A DNA stretch of 64,000 bases, taken from NCBI RefSeq assembly GCF_013378445.1, contig NZ_JABXYK010000002.1:62001-126000 (forward strand). Reading direction: 5' to 3'. Below the pieces are notes generated by a model. That model was not told where the DNA came from, did no database searches, and saw only the letters and a list, made by a program, of their open reading frames with translations. The position numbers and the translations under genes are program-made. This document shows, piece by piece, positions 1 to 8,671 of this stretch. The DNA comes from Mycoplana rhizolycopersici (GTDB taxonomy: Bacteria > Pseudomonadota > Alphaproteobacteria > Rhizobiales > Rhizobiaceae). Position 1 is the first letter of the stretch; each line of letters opens with the position of its first letter.

Positions 1-977
1 CGGAAAAACCCGGCCTTGCGGACCTTGTAGGACTTGGTGAGATCACGCACCGACAGAAGCACATCCGGTCCCGGCGGTTCGTTCCCGCCCGACTTGCCGA
101 TGAGTTGCGAGGCATTCACCGGAACCTCGCGCAACGCCTTCAGCCGCTCGCCGGGCTTCATGTCGAAATGCGGCACCGCCGCCATGAGGCCCTTGAGATA
201 GGGATGCGTCGGGCGGCGGAAGATGTCCTCCACCGTGCCTGCCTCCATCACCTCGCCGTGGTAGATCACCACCACTTCGTCGGCGACGTTGGCGACGACA
301 CCGAGATCGTGGGTGATCAGCAGCATCGCCATGTTGAATTCCTGCTGCAGGTCCTTCAGCAGGCGAAGGATCTGTGCCTGGATCGTCACGTCGAGCGCAG
401 TCGTCGGCTCGTCGGCAATCAGAAGCGCCGGACGGCAGATCAGGGCGAGCGCGATCATGGCGCGCTGGCGCATGCCGCCCGAAAGCTCGAAGGGGTACAT
501 GCGGAAAGCGCGCTCGGGCGTGGAGAAGCCGACCAGGCGCAGCATCTCGATGGTGCGCTCGTAGCGCTCGTCCTTCGACATGTCCTCGTGGATGGTCAGC
601 ACTTCGCTGACCTGGTCGCCGATCGTGTGCAGCGGCGAGAGCGAGGTCATCGGCTCCTGGAAGATCTTGCCGATGCGGCGGCCGCGGATGGCGCGGATAT
701 CCGGCCCGTCATGCGATAGCTTCAGGATGTCGGTCTGCACGCCGTCGAGCGGGTCGTTGAAAAGGATACGGCCGCTGGCTGTCGCGATCTTCGGCAGGAT
801 GCCCATGACTGCCTGGCTGATGACGGATTTGCCCGAGCCGGACTCACCGACGAGCGCAGTCACCTTGCCCGGGGAAACCCGCAGGCTCGCCTTGCGTACC
901 GCGTCGATCCTGCCCCCGAGCATTGCGAACGAGATGCTGAGATCTTCTATCCGCAACAGATCCGCCCCTAAGATCAT
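1..977 (-). CDS. Peptide-type ABC transporter ATP-binding protein, fused two-domain form (3' end outside window)
   Basis: The ATP-hydrolysing subunit of an oligopeptide/dipeptide-type importer at the inner membrane face. Translating from the ATG at 977 gives an open frame to the window edge with Walker A GESGSGKS near residue 42, the signature LSGGMRQR, and Walker B ALLIADEP followed by the usual D-loop and switch His (LLITHDLG). After a C-terminal oligopeptide-binding extension (RPTHPYLKGL), a second nucleotide-binding domain begins (DVLLSVRDLTKSY) as the window ends. It is therefore a DppD-DppF style fusion (YejF-like layout). An AAAGGA sequence lies 10 nt before the ATG. Permease and binding-protein partners are not in the window, so the substrate is unknown. 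Confidence 0.9.
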   Translation of the reverse strand, partial: MILGADLLRIEDLSISFAMLGGRIDAVRKASLRVSPGKVTALVGESGSGKSVISQAVMGILPKIATASGRILFNDPLDGVQTDILKLSHDGPDIRAIRGRRIGKIFQEPMTSLSPLHTIGDQVSEVLTIHEDMSKDERYERTIEMLRLVGFSTPERAFRMYPFELSGGMRQRAMIALALICRPALLIADEPTTALDVTIQAQILRLLKDLQQEFNMAMLLITHDLGVVANVADEVVVIYHGEVMEAGTVEDIFRRPTHPYLKGLMAAVPHFDMKPGERLKALREVPVNASQLIGKSGGNEPPGPDVLLSVRDLTKSYKVRKAGFF

Positions 978-1127
978 GCCCGGAGTATCCTTTGTTACTC
1001 TTTGTTACCACCAGAAGTACGGCAGACTATCCGAGGCCATTGGGCCTGTCCATGACATTTGCCATAGGCTGAACGCGTTGAGGTTGTATGACAAACCCTG
1101 TTCATAAACATGCACCGGATTCGATTT

Positions 1128-2087
1128 TCAGCAGGCGTCTGCCGCGAGCGCGGAAAGTCCTTCGCTGCCGAGAATGTCGGTTGCGTGCAGCGAGCGGCGG
1201 AAGTTGTCGAAGTAGAGCGTCCACTCCCCCTTCGCGGCTGCGCGATAGGGGCCGAACTTGAAGTATTGCCGCGGGCCGAGCCCGGGATCGTCGTGGCCGA
1301 TGTCGCCTTTCACCGTGACGATCCAGCGGTCGTTTGCGAACAGTTCGACATGGCCGCTGCCGTCCGGCCCCGGCCGGGTCATGACGGCAAAGTCGATCCA
1401 GCCACTTTCGGGTAAAGGCAGCCGGTTGCCGCGGTCGGTCACCCTGATGCGACCGGTGCGCGCGCCGTAGGGCTGTCCGTCAAGCGCTCCCCATCGCGGG
1501 TCGGTGGCGACGAGCGCGCGCATCTGGTGCTTCTCCGGCCGCAGCCAGACAGGGGTGGAGGCTGCCGCCATACCGGCATCGGCGTGGCCAGCATCGTCGC
1601 CGTCGCTGGTCCCGTCACCCGGGCGCAGCGTCGTCTCGACGGTGGCGAACAGCCTGCCGCGAACGAGCCTCAGGGCGAAGAACGGGCTGTAGTCACCCTT
1701 GGCGGCCGGGCCGATCTCCCGCTTCCATTGGGCGATCAGGTGACGCGTGGCGTCTTGCGGCACCGGATCGGCGAAGCGGACCGAGAACCCGTACCAGACG
1801 GCGCAGTCATAGGGGACGCGCAGGCGCGACCGCTCCCAGATCTCCGCCCGCTCGCTTCGTCCGCTTTCGCCGCCCCAGAGCGGGCGGACGCTGAGCTTCA
1901 GCGCGCCCGCGCTGCGGTGCGTGACCGCGCTCTGGAACTCGACACAGCCGGCGCGCTGCTCGGGATTGTCGCGATAGTAGAGGCCACCGGAGGGAGAGAA
2001 GGTGGCGCCTTCGAAGCCGTCGAAAAGCGGCGCCTCGAAGGGGCGGGGCTGCGCGGCTTCATTCCGTCGGGAAGAGCCGCCGGCCAT
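1128..2087 (-). CDS. Polysaccharide lyase (heparin-lyase-I-like, PF14099 type)
   Basis: A 319-residue protein resembling the PF14099 polysaccharide lyase family, jelly-roll enzymes that cleave uronate-containing glycans by beta-elimination. Visible family-like stretches are the wide N-terminal strand region (LFDGFEGATFSPSGGLYY), the AVWYGFSVRF segment, the IAQWKRE strand in mid-protein and the C-terminal QYFKFGPYR motif. No convincing signal peptide is seen, so it is either cytoplasmic or exported by another route. Its ATG lies one base after the stop of the upstream adenylate cyclase gene (TGA-C-ATG), so the two are almost certainly one transcript and translationally coupled. The substrate cannot be deduced; nearby UDP-uronic-acid genes make a self-made capsular or exopolysaccharide plausible. 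Confidence 0.75.
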   Translation of the reverse strand: MAGGSSRRNEAAQPRPFEAPLFDGFEGATFSPSGGLYYRDNPEQRAGCVEFQSAVTHRSAGALKLSVRPLWGGESGRSERAEIWERSRLRVPYDCAVWYGFSVRFADPVPQDATRHLIAQWKREIGPAAKGDYSPFFALRLVRGRLFATVETTLRPGDGTSDGDDAGHADAGMAAASTPVWLRPEKHQMRALVATDPRWGALDGQPYGARTGRIRVTDRGNRLPLPESGWIDFAVMTRPGPDGSGHVELFANDRWIVTVKGDIGHDDPGLGPRQYFKFGPYRAAAKGEWTLYFDNFRRSLHATDILGSEGLSALAADAC

Positions 2088-2088
2088 G

Positions 2089-3453
2089 TCAGTTCAGCCC
2101 GCGTGCAATCAACGGAATGCTCGCCCGCCTGTCCGCACTGGGAGTGGAACGCGCGTCGCGATAAAGCAGCATGACCTGCTCGGCCTCCGAGCGTCCGTCG
2201 CGGCCTTCGCCGTCGAGCGCTTCGGCCCGGTCGATCTTGAGATTGGTCTGCCCCGGCAGCAGCACCGTCAGCTTCTGCCGGACCCCGCGCAGCTTCTCCT
2301 CGCCCAGCGTCGTCCATTCGCCGCCGCAATAGGTGGCGAACGTCTGGCTGGCGACGATCGACTTCGAGTATTTCTTCGTCAGTCCCTGCAGCCGCTGCAC
2401 CTCGTTGACCGCCGAGCCGAAGGCCGAGAAGGTCAGCCGGTCCTTCAACCCGACATTGCCGAACATGACGTTGCCGACGTGCAGGCCGATGCCGTAGCGG
2501 ATGTCGGCGAGGCCGTCCTTGTGGCGTTTGGTGTTGAGTTCCTCCATGCGCATCGTCGCATGGCGGACGGCGGACATCGCCGCCTGGGCCGCCACCTGCG
2601 AGGGCTCGCGGTGCCGGCCGCAAGGATAGACCGCGAGGAAGCCGTCGCCGATGAAGGACAGGATCTCGCCGCCGTTCCGGTTGAACGGCGTGGCGATCGC
2701 ATCGAAGAACTGGTTGAGCGTATCGATATAGGCCTGGCGACCCTCCTTTTCGGCGAGCACCGTCGACTGGCGCATGTCGGCCATGACGAGGGCGGCGCGG
2801 ATGGTTTCGCCGTCGCCGCGGCGGATCTGGCCCGAAAGCACCCGCCGGCCGGCATTGCCGCCGAGATAGGTCATCAGCATGTTGTCGGCGAGCTTTCCCA
2901 GCACGGCCATCTTGGCTGCGACCGCGAGGCTGTTCTGGATCTTCAGGAGCGCTTCGATGACGTTGTCGCTGAAGCCGCCGGGGGCATCGGTGGACCATGA
3001 TCCGACCATGCCCTGGCCGGGCGATTCGCCGAACGACTGGACGAAGGCCAGATAGTCCGTCGCGCCGGCCTCCTTGAGGTCGTCGAAGATCGGAAACTCG
3101 GAGGGCGCCTTGTGGTCGATGCGCCGGCGAAGGTGATCGAGGCTGTTGTTGAGCAGGTAGTAGTACGGGCTGAGCAGGAAGCGCGACGGCTCGCTGTCCT
3201 CGCCCGAGGCGCGGAAGCCTTCGACGGTGACGCCCTGGCCGCGCATCCAGGTGAAGCCCAGCGCGTCGTAGAGCGGATGCAGCATCGAAAAGCTGAGATG
3301 GACGCGCAGAAGCGGCAGGCCGGCGGAGGCAAGCCGTTCGCAGAAGCCGGAGATGATATATTCCAGGTTTTCGCCGCCGAGCGCCGCGGTCTTCAGCCAG
3401 GAGGAGACGCGATCAAGGAGGATGTTGGAGACGTCGGCCGTACGCGTGTTCAT
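2089..3453 (-). CDS. Class III adenylate/guanylate cyclase with rhizobial N-terminal domain
   Basis: A 454-residue soluble cyclase making cAMP (or cGMP) from the nucleoside triphosphate. The C-terminal half (about residues 215-400) is a class III catalytic domain with both metal-binding aspartates: D226 in VMADMRQST and D270 in FIGDGFLAVYP. The N-terminal ~200 residues have no transmembrane segment and match the N-terminal region common in the many adenylate cyclases of rhizobia, thought to be sensory. The gene is followed directly by a polysaccharide lyase with a one-base gap. Rhizobia carry many such cyclases, so a specific Cya number cannot be assigned. Confidence 0.85.
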   Translation of the reverse strand: MNTRTADVSNILLDRVSSWLKTAALGGENLEYIISGFCERLASAGLPLLRVHLSFSMLHPLYDALGFTWMRGQGVTVEGFRASGEDSEPSRFLLSPYYYLLNNSLDHLRRRIDHKAPSEFPIFDDLKEAGATDYLAFVQSFGESPGQGMVGSWSTDAPGGFSDNVIEALLKIQNSLAVAAKMAVLGKLADNMLMTYLGGNAGRRVLSGQIRRGDGETIRAALVMADMRQSTVLAEKEGRQAYIDTLNQFFDAIATPFNRNGGEILSFIGDGFLAVYPCGRHREPSQVAAQAAMSAVRHATMRMEELNTKRHKDGLADIRYGIGLHVGNVMFGNVGLKDRLTFSAFGSAVNEVQRLQGLTKKYSKSIVASQTFATYCGGEWTTLGEEKLRGVRQKLTVLLPGQTNLKIDRAEALDGEGRDGRSEAEQVMLLYRDARSTPSADRRASIPLIARGLN

Positions 3454-3766
3454 CTTTTGTCCTTGTCGATGCCTGATGGCGCGCTGTCGCAGCGATGCCG
3501 AGGCGAAGTGTCGATGTGAAGTCTTCCGGCTTGCCCCGGGGAGCGTCGGGCGGTCGAACCGCTACGACGCAGTGCAACAAGATATAAGGGAGGCACCATC
3601 CTGAAACCAGAAGCGGCGGCGAAGAAATCTTTCTCGCCGGTCGCGGCCGCGCCGCGAGGGCGTCCCGGCTCGGCTTGACGCGGCAGCGATTTGCGCCCAA
3701 TTGTCTGCCACCAGACCAAAAGGGCCCAACGCATTGACCTTGCTTCCTTCTTCCGCCGAAACCCTG
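3454..3766. other. Divergent intergenic region between cyclase and sugar-nucleotide dehydrogenase
   Basis: This gap of about 310 bases separates divergent genes, so it should hold both promoters. On the + strand CTTGAC at 3674-3679 matches the rhizobial sigma70 -35 box, but no good -10 box follows at the expected spacing. A transcript starting from there would begin near 3710, downstream of the TTG codon at 3701 and upstream of the ATG at 3767. No RNA gene or strong hairpin was seen. Confidence 0.4.
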
Positions 3767-5077
3767 ATGACGGCGATTGCCGGGAAAAGTGCACGCGCCG
3801 GCATCATCGGGCTCGGCTATGTCGGGCTCCCGCTGGCGATCACGATTGCGCGAAGCGGCTTTACCGTGACCGGCTTCGACATCGACCCCGAAAAGATCAC
3901 AGCGCTTGACGCCGGGACATCCTATATCGAGGCGGTGCCGGCAGAAGCGCTGGCGGCCGAGACACAGGCTGGCCGGTTCCGTTCGACGACCGATTTTGCG
4001 GTACTTTCCGAATGCGACGTGGTGGTGATCTGCGTGCCGACGCCGCTGACCAAACAGCGCGAACCGGACATGTCCTATGTCGTCAAGACCGCCGAAGCCA
4101 TTGCGCGGACGCTGCGGCCGGGGCAACTGGTCGTGCTGGAATCGACGACATGGCCCGGAACGACGGACGAGCTTGTACGACCGATCCTCGAGCGCGGGGG
4201 ATTGCGGTCCGGCGTCGATTTCTTCCTCGGCTTTTCCCCCGAGCGCGAGGATCCCGGCAACCGCGACTTCGATACGGCGACCATTCCGAAGGTCGTGGCC
4301 GGTGACGGCGAGGCCGCGTCCGCGCTGATGCAGGCCTTCTACGGCGCGGTGGTCAAGGCGACCGTGCCGGTGTCCTCCAACGCGACCGCCGAAGCCGTCA
4401 AGTTGACCGAAAACGTCTTCCGCGCGGTCAACATCGCCCTCGTCAACGAGCTGAAGGTGCTCTACGAGGCAATGGGCATCGACATATGGGAAGTGGTAGA
4501 CGCGGCCAAGACCAAGCCCTTCGGTTACATGCCCTTCTATCCCGGACCTGGCCTTGGCGGGCACTGCATCCCGATCGATCCGTTCTACCTGACATGGAAG
4601 TCGCGCGAGTTCGAATTGCCGACGCGCTTCATCGAGCTTGCCGGCGAGATCAACTCGGCAATGCCGCGCCATGTCGTGTCTCAGCTTGCCGAAGCGCTCG
4701 ACATCCGCCTCGGCAAGGCGCTCAGCCGTTCGCGCATCCTCGTGATCGGCCTTGCCTACAAGAAGAACGTGCCCGACATCCGCGAAAGCCCTTCGCTGAA
4801 GCTGATCGAACTGATCGAGGAGCGAAAGGGGGCGGTCGACTACCACGACCCCTTCGTCGCCGAGGTGCCCGGCACCCGCGAGTACATGGCGCTGAAGGGA
4901 CGGCGGTCAGTCGAACTCGACGAGCAGGCAGTGCGCGGCTACGACGCGGTGCTGATCTCGACCGATCACGACATCGTAGACTATGGCGCACTTGCGCAAT
5001 GGTCGCCGCTGATCGTAGACACCCGCAACGCCTTTGCCCGCCGCGGCATCGAAGGCAGCAACATCGTCAAGGCCTAG
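3767..5077 (+). CDS. Nucleotide-sugar dehydrogenase, UDP-GlcNAc 6-dehydrogenase type (WbpA/TviB-like)
   Basis: Oxidises the C6 hydroxyl of a UDP-sugar to a uronic acid with NAD+, feeding surface polysaccharide synthesis. The Rossmann motif GLGYVGLPLA starts at about residue 15, the STTWPGTT segment is at about 126, and the catalytic Cys is C267 in GLGGHCIPIDPFYL. The GGHCIPIDP form of this motif is typical of UDP-N-acetylhexosamine dehydrogenases, as opposed to the GSCFPKD form of UDP-glucose dehydrogenases (contrast rkpK in this window). The ATG at 3767 was chosen because the glycine motif then sits at the normal distance; the frame stays open back to a TTG at 3701, which would add 22 unconserved residues. 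A small methyltransferase follows 80 bases downstream. Confidence 0.85.
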   Translation: MTAIAGKSARAGIIGLGYVGLPLAITIARSGFTVTGFDIDPEKITALDAGTSYIEAVPAEALAAETQAGRFRSTTDFAVLSECDVVVICVPTPLTKQREPDMSYVVKTAEAIARTLRPGQLVVLESTTWPGTTDELVRPILERGGLRSGVDFFLGFSPEREDPGNRDFDTATIPKVVAGDGEAASALMQAFYGAVVKATVPVSSNATAEAVKLTENVFRAVNIALVNELKVLYEAMGIDIWEVVDAAKTKPFGYMPFYPGPGLGGHCIPIDPFYLTWKSREFELPTRFIELAGEINSAMPRHVVSQLAEALDIRLGKALSRSRILVIGLAYKKNVPDIRESPSLKLIELIEERKGAVDYHDPFVAEVPGTREYMALKGRRSVELDEQAVRGYDAVLISTDHDIVDYGALAQWSPLIVDTRNAFARRGIEGSNIVKA

Positions 5078-5156
5078 CGGTGGAGGCCGACAGCGCGCGA
5101 GCGCGCGCCAGTGATCGCGCCCGAGAGTGCGACAACGAGGGAGAGCGGGAGCCAGC

Positions 5157-5639
5157 ATGAGCCGTCTCGACAGTTTCATCCGTCGCCTGACGGCACAGCG
5201 CGACATTCTCAACTATGTCAGCGAGCATCTGGCATTGCCTGACGAGGGCGCGGTCATGGAGATCGGGCTCGGCAATGGCCGCACCTTCAGCCATCTGCGC
5301 GAGCTTTATCCGCGTCGCCGGATCCTGGCCTTCGACCGGGCATGTGGCGCGCATGCCTCGAGCGTGCCGGAGCCGGGCTGCCTGATGCTGGGCGAGATCT
5401 GCGACACCGGGAAGAAGTTCGAAACGGGCGAGGCGGCCCTGGTTCATGCCGACATCGGCACCGGATATCCGGAAAAGGATGCCGTCACGCTGACATGGCT
5501 GCCGCAGATGGTGGCCGGCATGCTGGCGCCGGGCGGCATCGCCGTCAGCGGCCTGCCGCTGGACGAACCGTCGCTGCAGAGGCTTGAGGTGCCGGAAAGC
5601 GTGCCGCAGGACCGGTATTTCCTCTACCGGAAAGGGTGA
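5157..5639 (+). CDS. Class I SAM-dependent methyltransferase, small
   Basis: A 160-residue protein with the glycine-rich SAM-binding loop VMEIGLGNGRTFSHL at about residues 31-45, a following acidic strand end (ILAFDRA) and a late LAPGGIAVSG strand, which together give a class I methyltransferase fold. The ATG at 5157 was chosen over an upstream in-frame codon at 5127 because GGGAG lies five bases before it. It follows the nucleotide-sugar dehydrogenase at 80 bases on the same strand and may be co-transcribed, suggesting but not proving a sugar or polysaccharide substrate. Confidence 0.75.
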   Translation: MSRLDSFIRRLTAQRDILNYVSEHLALPDEGAVMEIGLGNGRTFSHLRELYPRRRILAFDRACGAHASSVPEPGCLMLGEICDTGKKFETGEAALVHADIGTGYPEKDAVTLTWLPQMVAGMLAPGGIAVSGLPLDEPSLQRLEVPESVPQDRYFLYRKG

Positions 5640-5641
5640 GG

Positions 5642-5719
5642 GCGTTTCCGGCATAAAGCGGGTCGCGTCTATTTGGCATTCTGTTGGCTAAACGGAATGG
5701 GATGATCGACCGGAAACGC
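5642..5719. repeat. Widely spaced 10-bp inverted repeat
   Basis: GCGTTTCCGG at 5642-5651 is exactly reverse-complemented by CCGGAAACGC at 5710-5719, 58 bases apart. It sits just after the methyltransferase stop and before the convergent lipoprotein gene. It could be a degraded intergenic palindrome or part of a termination structure; there is no T-tract. Confidence 0.4.
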
Positions 5720-5862
5720 GCCGCCCGTCTGCTCCAGCGACAATGAGGCCGCTGTTACGCATTGGCGCCGATTTCCGATCGCCCCGAAGTTTGCGCCGGG
5801 ACGGACCGTGGTGCCGCAAGCCGCAGTGGAGCGGGGAGGGCCGGATCGGCCCCCGCCGGAAA

Positions 5863-6309
5863 TCAGCTACGCGGCCGGCAGTTGCTGTCGCCACGTTCGC
5901 AATCGCGCTGCGACGGACGGTCGTTGCGGCTCTTGTCGCGCTCAGGCCTCTTGCTATCCTGCTGCTTGTTGTCCTGCTGGCGCTGGTCGTATCCCCGCCG
6001 CTGGTCGTCGTTTCGCGTGCGGTCGTTGTTGCGATCCCTGTCCCGGTTTGCGTCGCGATCCCGGTCCTGATCCCGATTGCGGTCCCTGTCCCTGTCCCTG
6101 TCGTCGCTCGGCCGCCGGTCGTCCCTGTCGCCGCGCCCGTCCCAGTTGTCGTACCGGCGATAGTCGCGATCGTAGCGCGGTTCGACGACTCGGTAGCGTG
6201 GCGGCTCGGAATAGTAGCCGCCGCCGGAATAGCCCGATGTCTCGCAGCCGGCGAGTGCTGCGCCGAGCAGCCCGGCGAGGGGAAGAAGAAGCAGTTTCGA
6301 CCGAATCAT
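5863..6309 (-). CDS. Lipoprotein with Asp/Arg repeat tail
   Basis: A 148-residue predicted lipoprotein. The N-terminus has a basic start, a leucine/alanine-rich hydrophobic stretch and the lipobox LAGC, putting the acylated Cys at about residue 21. The rest is hydrophilic and repetitive: a YYSEPPRYR-type tyrosine/proline section, then long runs of alternating Asp and Arg with Asn/Gln, ending in two Cys residues (QRDCERGDSNC). Part of the repeat is coded by three exact TCCCTG units (+ strand 6083-6100). The start at 6309 has GAGG seven bases upstream. Function unknown; a cell-envelope location is the only safe inference. Confidence 0.7.
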   Translation of the reverse strand: MIRSKLLLLPLAGLLGAALAGCETSGYSGGGYYSEPPRYRVVEPRYDRDYRRYDNWDGRGDRDDRRPSDDRDRDRDRNRDQDRDRDANRDRDRNNDRTRNDDQRRGYDQRQQDNKQQDSKRPERDKSRNDRPSQRDCERGDSNCRPRS

Positions 6310-6655
6310 CGCAGTACCTCGTAAGTGCCTTCGGCAGGCACAGACCACAGAACTGTGGCGGGGTACAGGCTCCACCTGCCGAACACGCGCAGGCGAGGCG
6401 GCTTGCAGGTCAGGCAGTGCTTTCCCGTCCCGACAGGTATCCGCCCACAGTGCCGGCCGGTCGGCCTGCGGCGGTCGCCCGACGATGTTGGGCTGCTCGG
6501 CCTTCCGCGTTCCCGCCCGCAGGTGCGCCGCCACCGCCACCGCCCGCGGCATTCTCCGCTTTTCCGTCCGTCGGCACTTCCTGCTTCGATCGGTTGTTTC
6601 CAGCATCGCGGGTCTTGCGGTCCGTTGCGCGCGAATGGCGACGGGCCAACGTTCG
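6310..6655. other. Gap without recognised gene
   Basis: About 345 bases lie between the end of the membrane cyclase gene and the start of the lipoprotein gene, both on the minus strand. Short open frames exist but are glycine/arginine-rich and lack a ribosome-binding site or family resemblance. The region presumably holds the lipoprotein promoter; no clear box or hairpin was seen. Confidence 0.35.
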
Positions 6656-8392
6656 TTACGCGCTCCGCGCATTCTCCGCATCCGCCGCAAACCGCCGGCT
6701 CTCGGCCTCGGTGACGAGGTAGACGCGTAGCGGCGCGCTGCGACCGCGGATGGTGATGACGTCGTCCTGCAGGCCTTCGACCACGATCCCGGATTGTCGC
6801 AGCGCCCTCTCGGAGACGACAATGGCGACGTCGTGCTGCTTTGCTGTGCTTTCCAGCCGGCTTGCAACGTTGACGGTGTCGCCGACGGCGGTCAGGCTCT
6901 TGGTCGAGCCGTAGCCCATCATGCCGACGACGCTCGGCCCGGTATGGACGCCGATCGCAACGCGCAGGTGCATGGCGAAGTCGTGGCCGAGTTCTTCGTT
7001 GAGATGGCCGATGTCGCGGACGATCGCGGCGGCGGCTGCCAAAGCCTGCCGGGATGCTTGCTCGTGCTTGCCGCCGAGACCGAACAGCGCCATGGCGCCG
7101 TCGCCGATGAACTTGTCGAGCCGCCCGCCGGCGTCTTCGACCGCCTGGCCGACGATCGCAAAGTAACGGTTCAGCAGGAACACCACGTCGTAGGGCAGCT
7201 TGGTCTCCGACAGGTCGGTGAAGGCGCGCAGGTCGCAGAACAGGACGACGATCTCCGCCTCCCGGCCCGGCCGCACCGGTTCGGTGGCAACCGGCAGGGC
7301 GGCATCCGGGTTCGGCGCCATCAGCAATGCGACACTGAGATCGGCGGTCGGATGCAACTGGCAGCCGAGCCGCACATCCGCATCCGCATGGATGCGCGAA
7401 AGCGTGGCGGCCTCGATCGTGCCGGGTGGGGGTAGGGGCGCGTAGGTGTCCAGAACGCGTACCCGGCAGGTGGAACAGCGCCCCTTGCCGCCGCAGACCG
7501 AATAGTGCGGCACGTCGCCGTAGCGGCTGGCCTCAAGCAGGCTGAGGCCGCGCGGGGCGCGCACCTGCGCCCCGTTGGAATAGCGGATGGTGATCTGTGA
7601 GGCGCGCTCGGCCAGCGTCCGCATGCGGCGAAGGACGGCAACGAGAAGGATGGCGGCGGAAAAGATTGCGTACAGGACGAACTTGATCTGGCCCAGCCCC
7701 TGCGCCACCGCTGCCTGGTCGATCGGCGGGCGGGTCGCGCGCAGCGACTGCGCATAGGCCGGGTCCATCTGCGGCGCACTCTCGGCCATGTGCGCGAGCA
7801 TGCGCCCGACGTCCGCGAACCCGAGAAGGGCAAGCACCGGAACGAGGATGGCGACGGCAAAGAGCCAGGGAGCGGCTGTGGCATACCAGCTGCGATACCG
7901 CAGCCAGAAATAGACGCCGAAGCAGCCATGCGCCCAGATGAAGACAAGCGCTGCCGCCTGGCGCAGGCCCGACAGCGGATTGACCACCCACAGGCTGCGG
8001 ATAACCATCCGGTAGTCGACCACGATGCCGTAGAGCGGCTGCGAAAGGCGGGCGGGGACGACGTGTTCAATGATGAGGAAGGGGATCAGCAGGCCAAAGA
8101 GAACCTGCGCAGCCTCGCGCATCGGCATGCGCAGCGTCCGGCGGTGGTACAGCGAACGCAGTACCAGTCCGACATGGGTGACGAGCGCGCCGTAAAGCAG
8201 GATCGTGCCGACCGGGTTGCGCCAGATGAGAGCGAAGACGACGCTGACGCGATCGGCCATATCGAGCGAGACGAGCAGCAGTGCATGGTTGAACAGATGC
8301 ATGCCCACGAAGGTGAGCATGACAAGGCCAGACCCGAGGCGAAGCTTCTGCAGAAAACGTTCGGAGGTGATCGCCGCTATGGCCTTGTTCAT
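6656..8392 (-). CDS. Membrane class III adenylate cyclase with di-haem-like anchor and 2Fe-2S ferredoxin domain (CyaC-like)
   Basis: A 578-residue cyclase with three parts. Residues 1-255 hold about six hydrophobic segments with histidines arranged as in succinate-dehydrogenase cytochrome b anchors (H32, H36, H73, H110, H155 are candidates for haem ligation). Residues 265-355 are a plant-type ferredoxin domain with C300, C306, C309 and C344 (C-x5-C-x2-C spacing) able to hold a 2Fe-2S cluster. Residues 375-560 are the catalytic domain with metal aspartates D387 and D431. The same layout is known in rhizobial CyaC-type cyclases, where redox control by the quinone pool has been proposed. It is the second cyclase within 6 kb. 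Confidence 0.85.
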   Translation of the reverse strand: MNKAIAAITSERFLQKLRLGSGLVMLTFVGMHLFNHALLLVSLDMADRVSVVFALIWRNPVGTILLYGALVTHVGLVLRSLYHRRTLRMPMREAAQVLFGLLIPFLIIEHVVPARLSQPLYGIVVDYRMVIRSLWVVNPLSGLRQAAALVFIWAHGCFGVYFWLRYRSWYATAAPWLFAVAILVPVLALLGFADVGRMLAHMAESAPQMDPAYAQSLRATRPPIDQAAVAQGLGQIKFVLYAIFSAAILLVAVLRRMRTLAERASQITIRYSNGAQVRAPRGLSLLEASRYGDVPHYSVCGGKGRCSTCRVRVLDTYAPLPPPGTIEAATLSRIHADADVRLGCQLHPTADLSVALLMAPNPDAALPVATEPVRPGREAEIVVLFCDLRAFTDLSETKLPYDVVFLLNRYFAIVGQAVEDAGGRLDKFIGDGAMALFGLGGKHEQASRQALAAAAAIVRDIGHLNEELGHDFAMHLRVAIGVHTGPSVVGMMGYGSTKSLTAVGDTVNVASRLESTAKQHDVAIVVSERALRQSGIVVEGLQDDVITIRGRSAPLRVYLVTEAESRRFAADAENARSA

Positions 8393-8671
8393 GTTCCGGT
8401 CCGGCGATCCTGATCTGCGACTTGTGAAACTGCCATTTGCGGATTCCGTTCCGGACGCCTCGCCCGGGAGCTGAGAGGCTTTTGGCTTTGTCGGGCGCTA
8501 TGGGCGGGCCGAGGCGAACGGCCGCATGCACTCCGCAAGGCCGATTCGTAATAACTATGCCAGTAACGCGGCCGGGAGAAGGCGGTAGATCGTTGACGCA
8601 GCGTCACATATTCAGGTGACGCTGCTGCCTGCCGGCCGAGGCGCGGCCACCCTTTGAACCCTGCTTGAAGA

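Noticed and set aside
3413-4846. 477-codon antisense frame opposite the sugar-nucleotide dehydrogenase
   Set aside because: The sense product has clear catalytic motifs; the antisense one has none.
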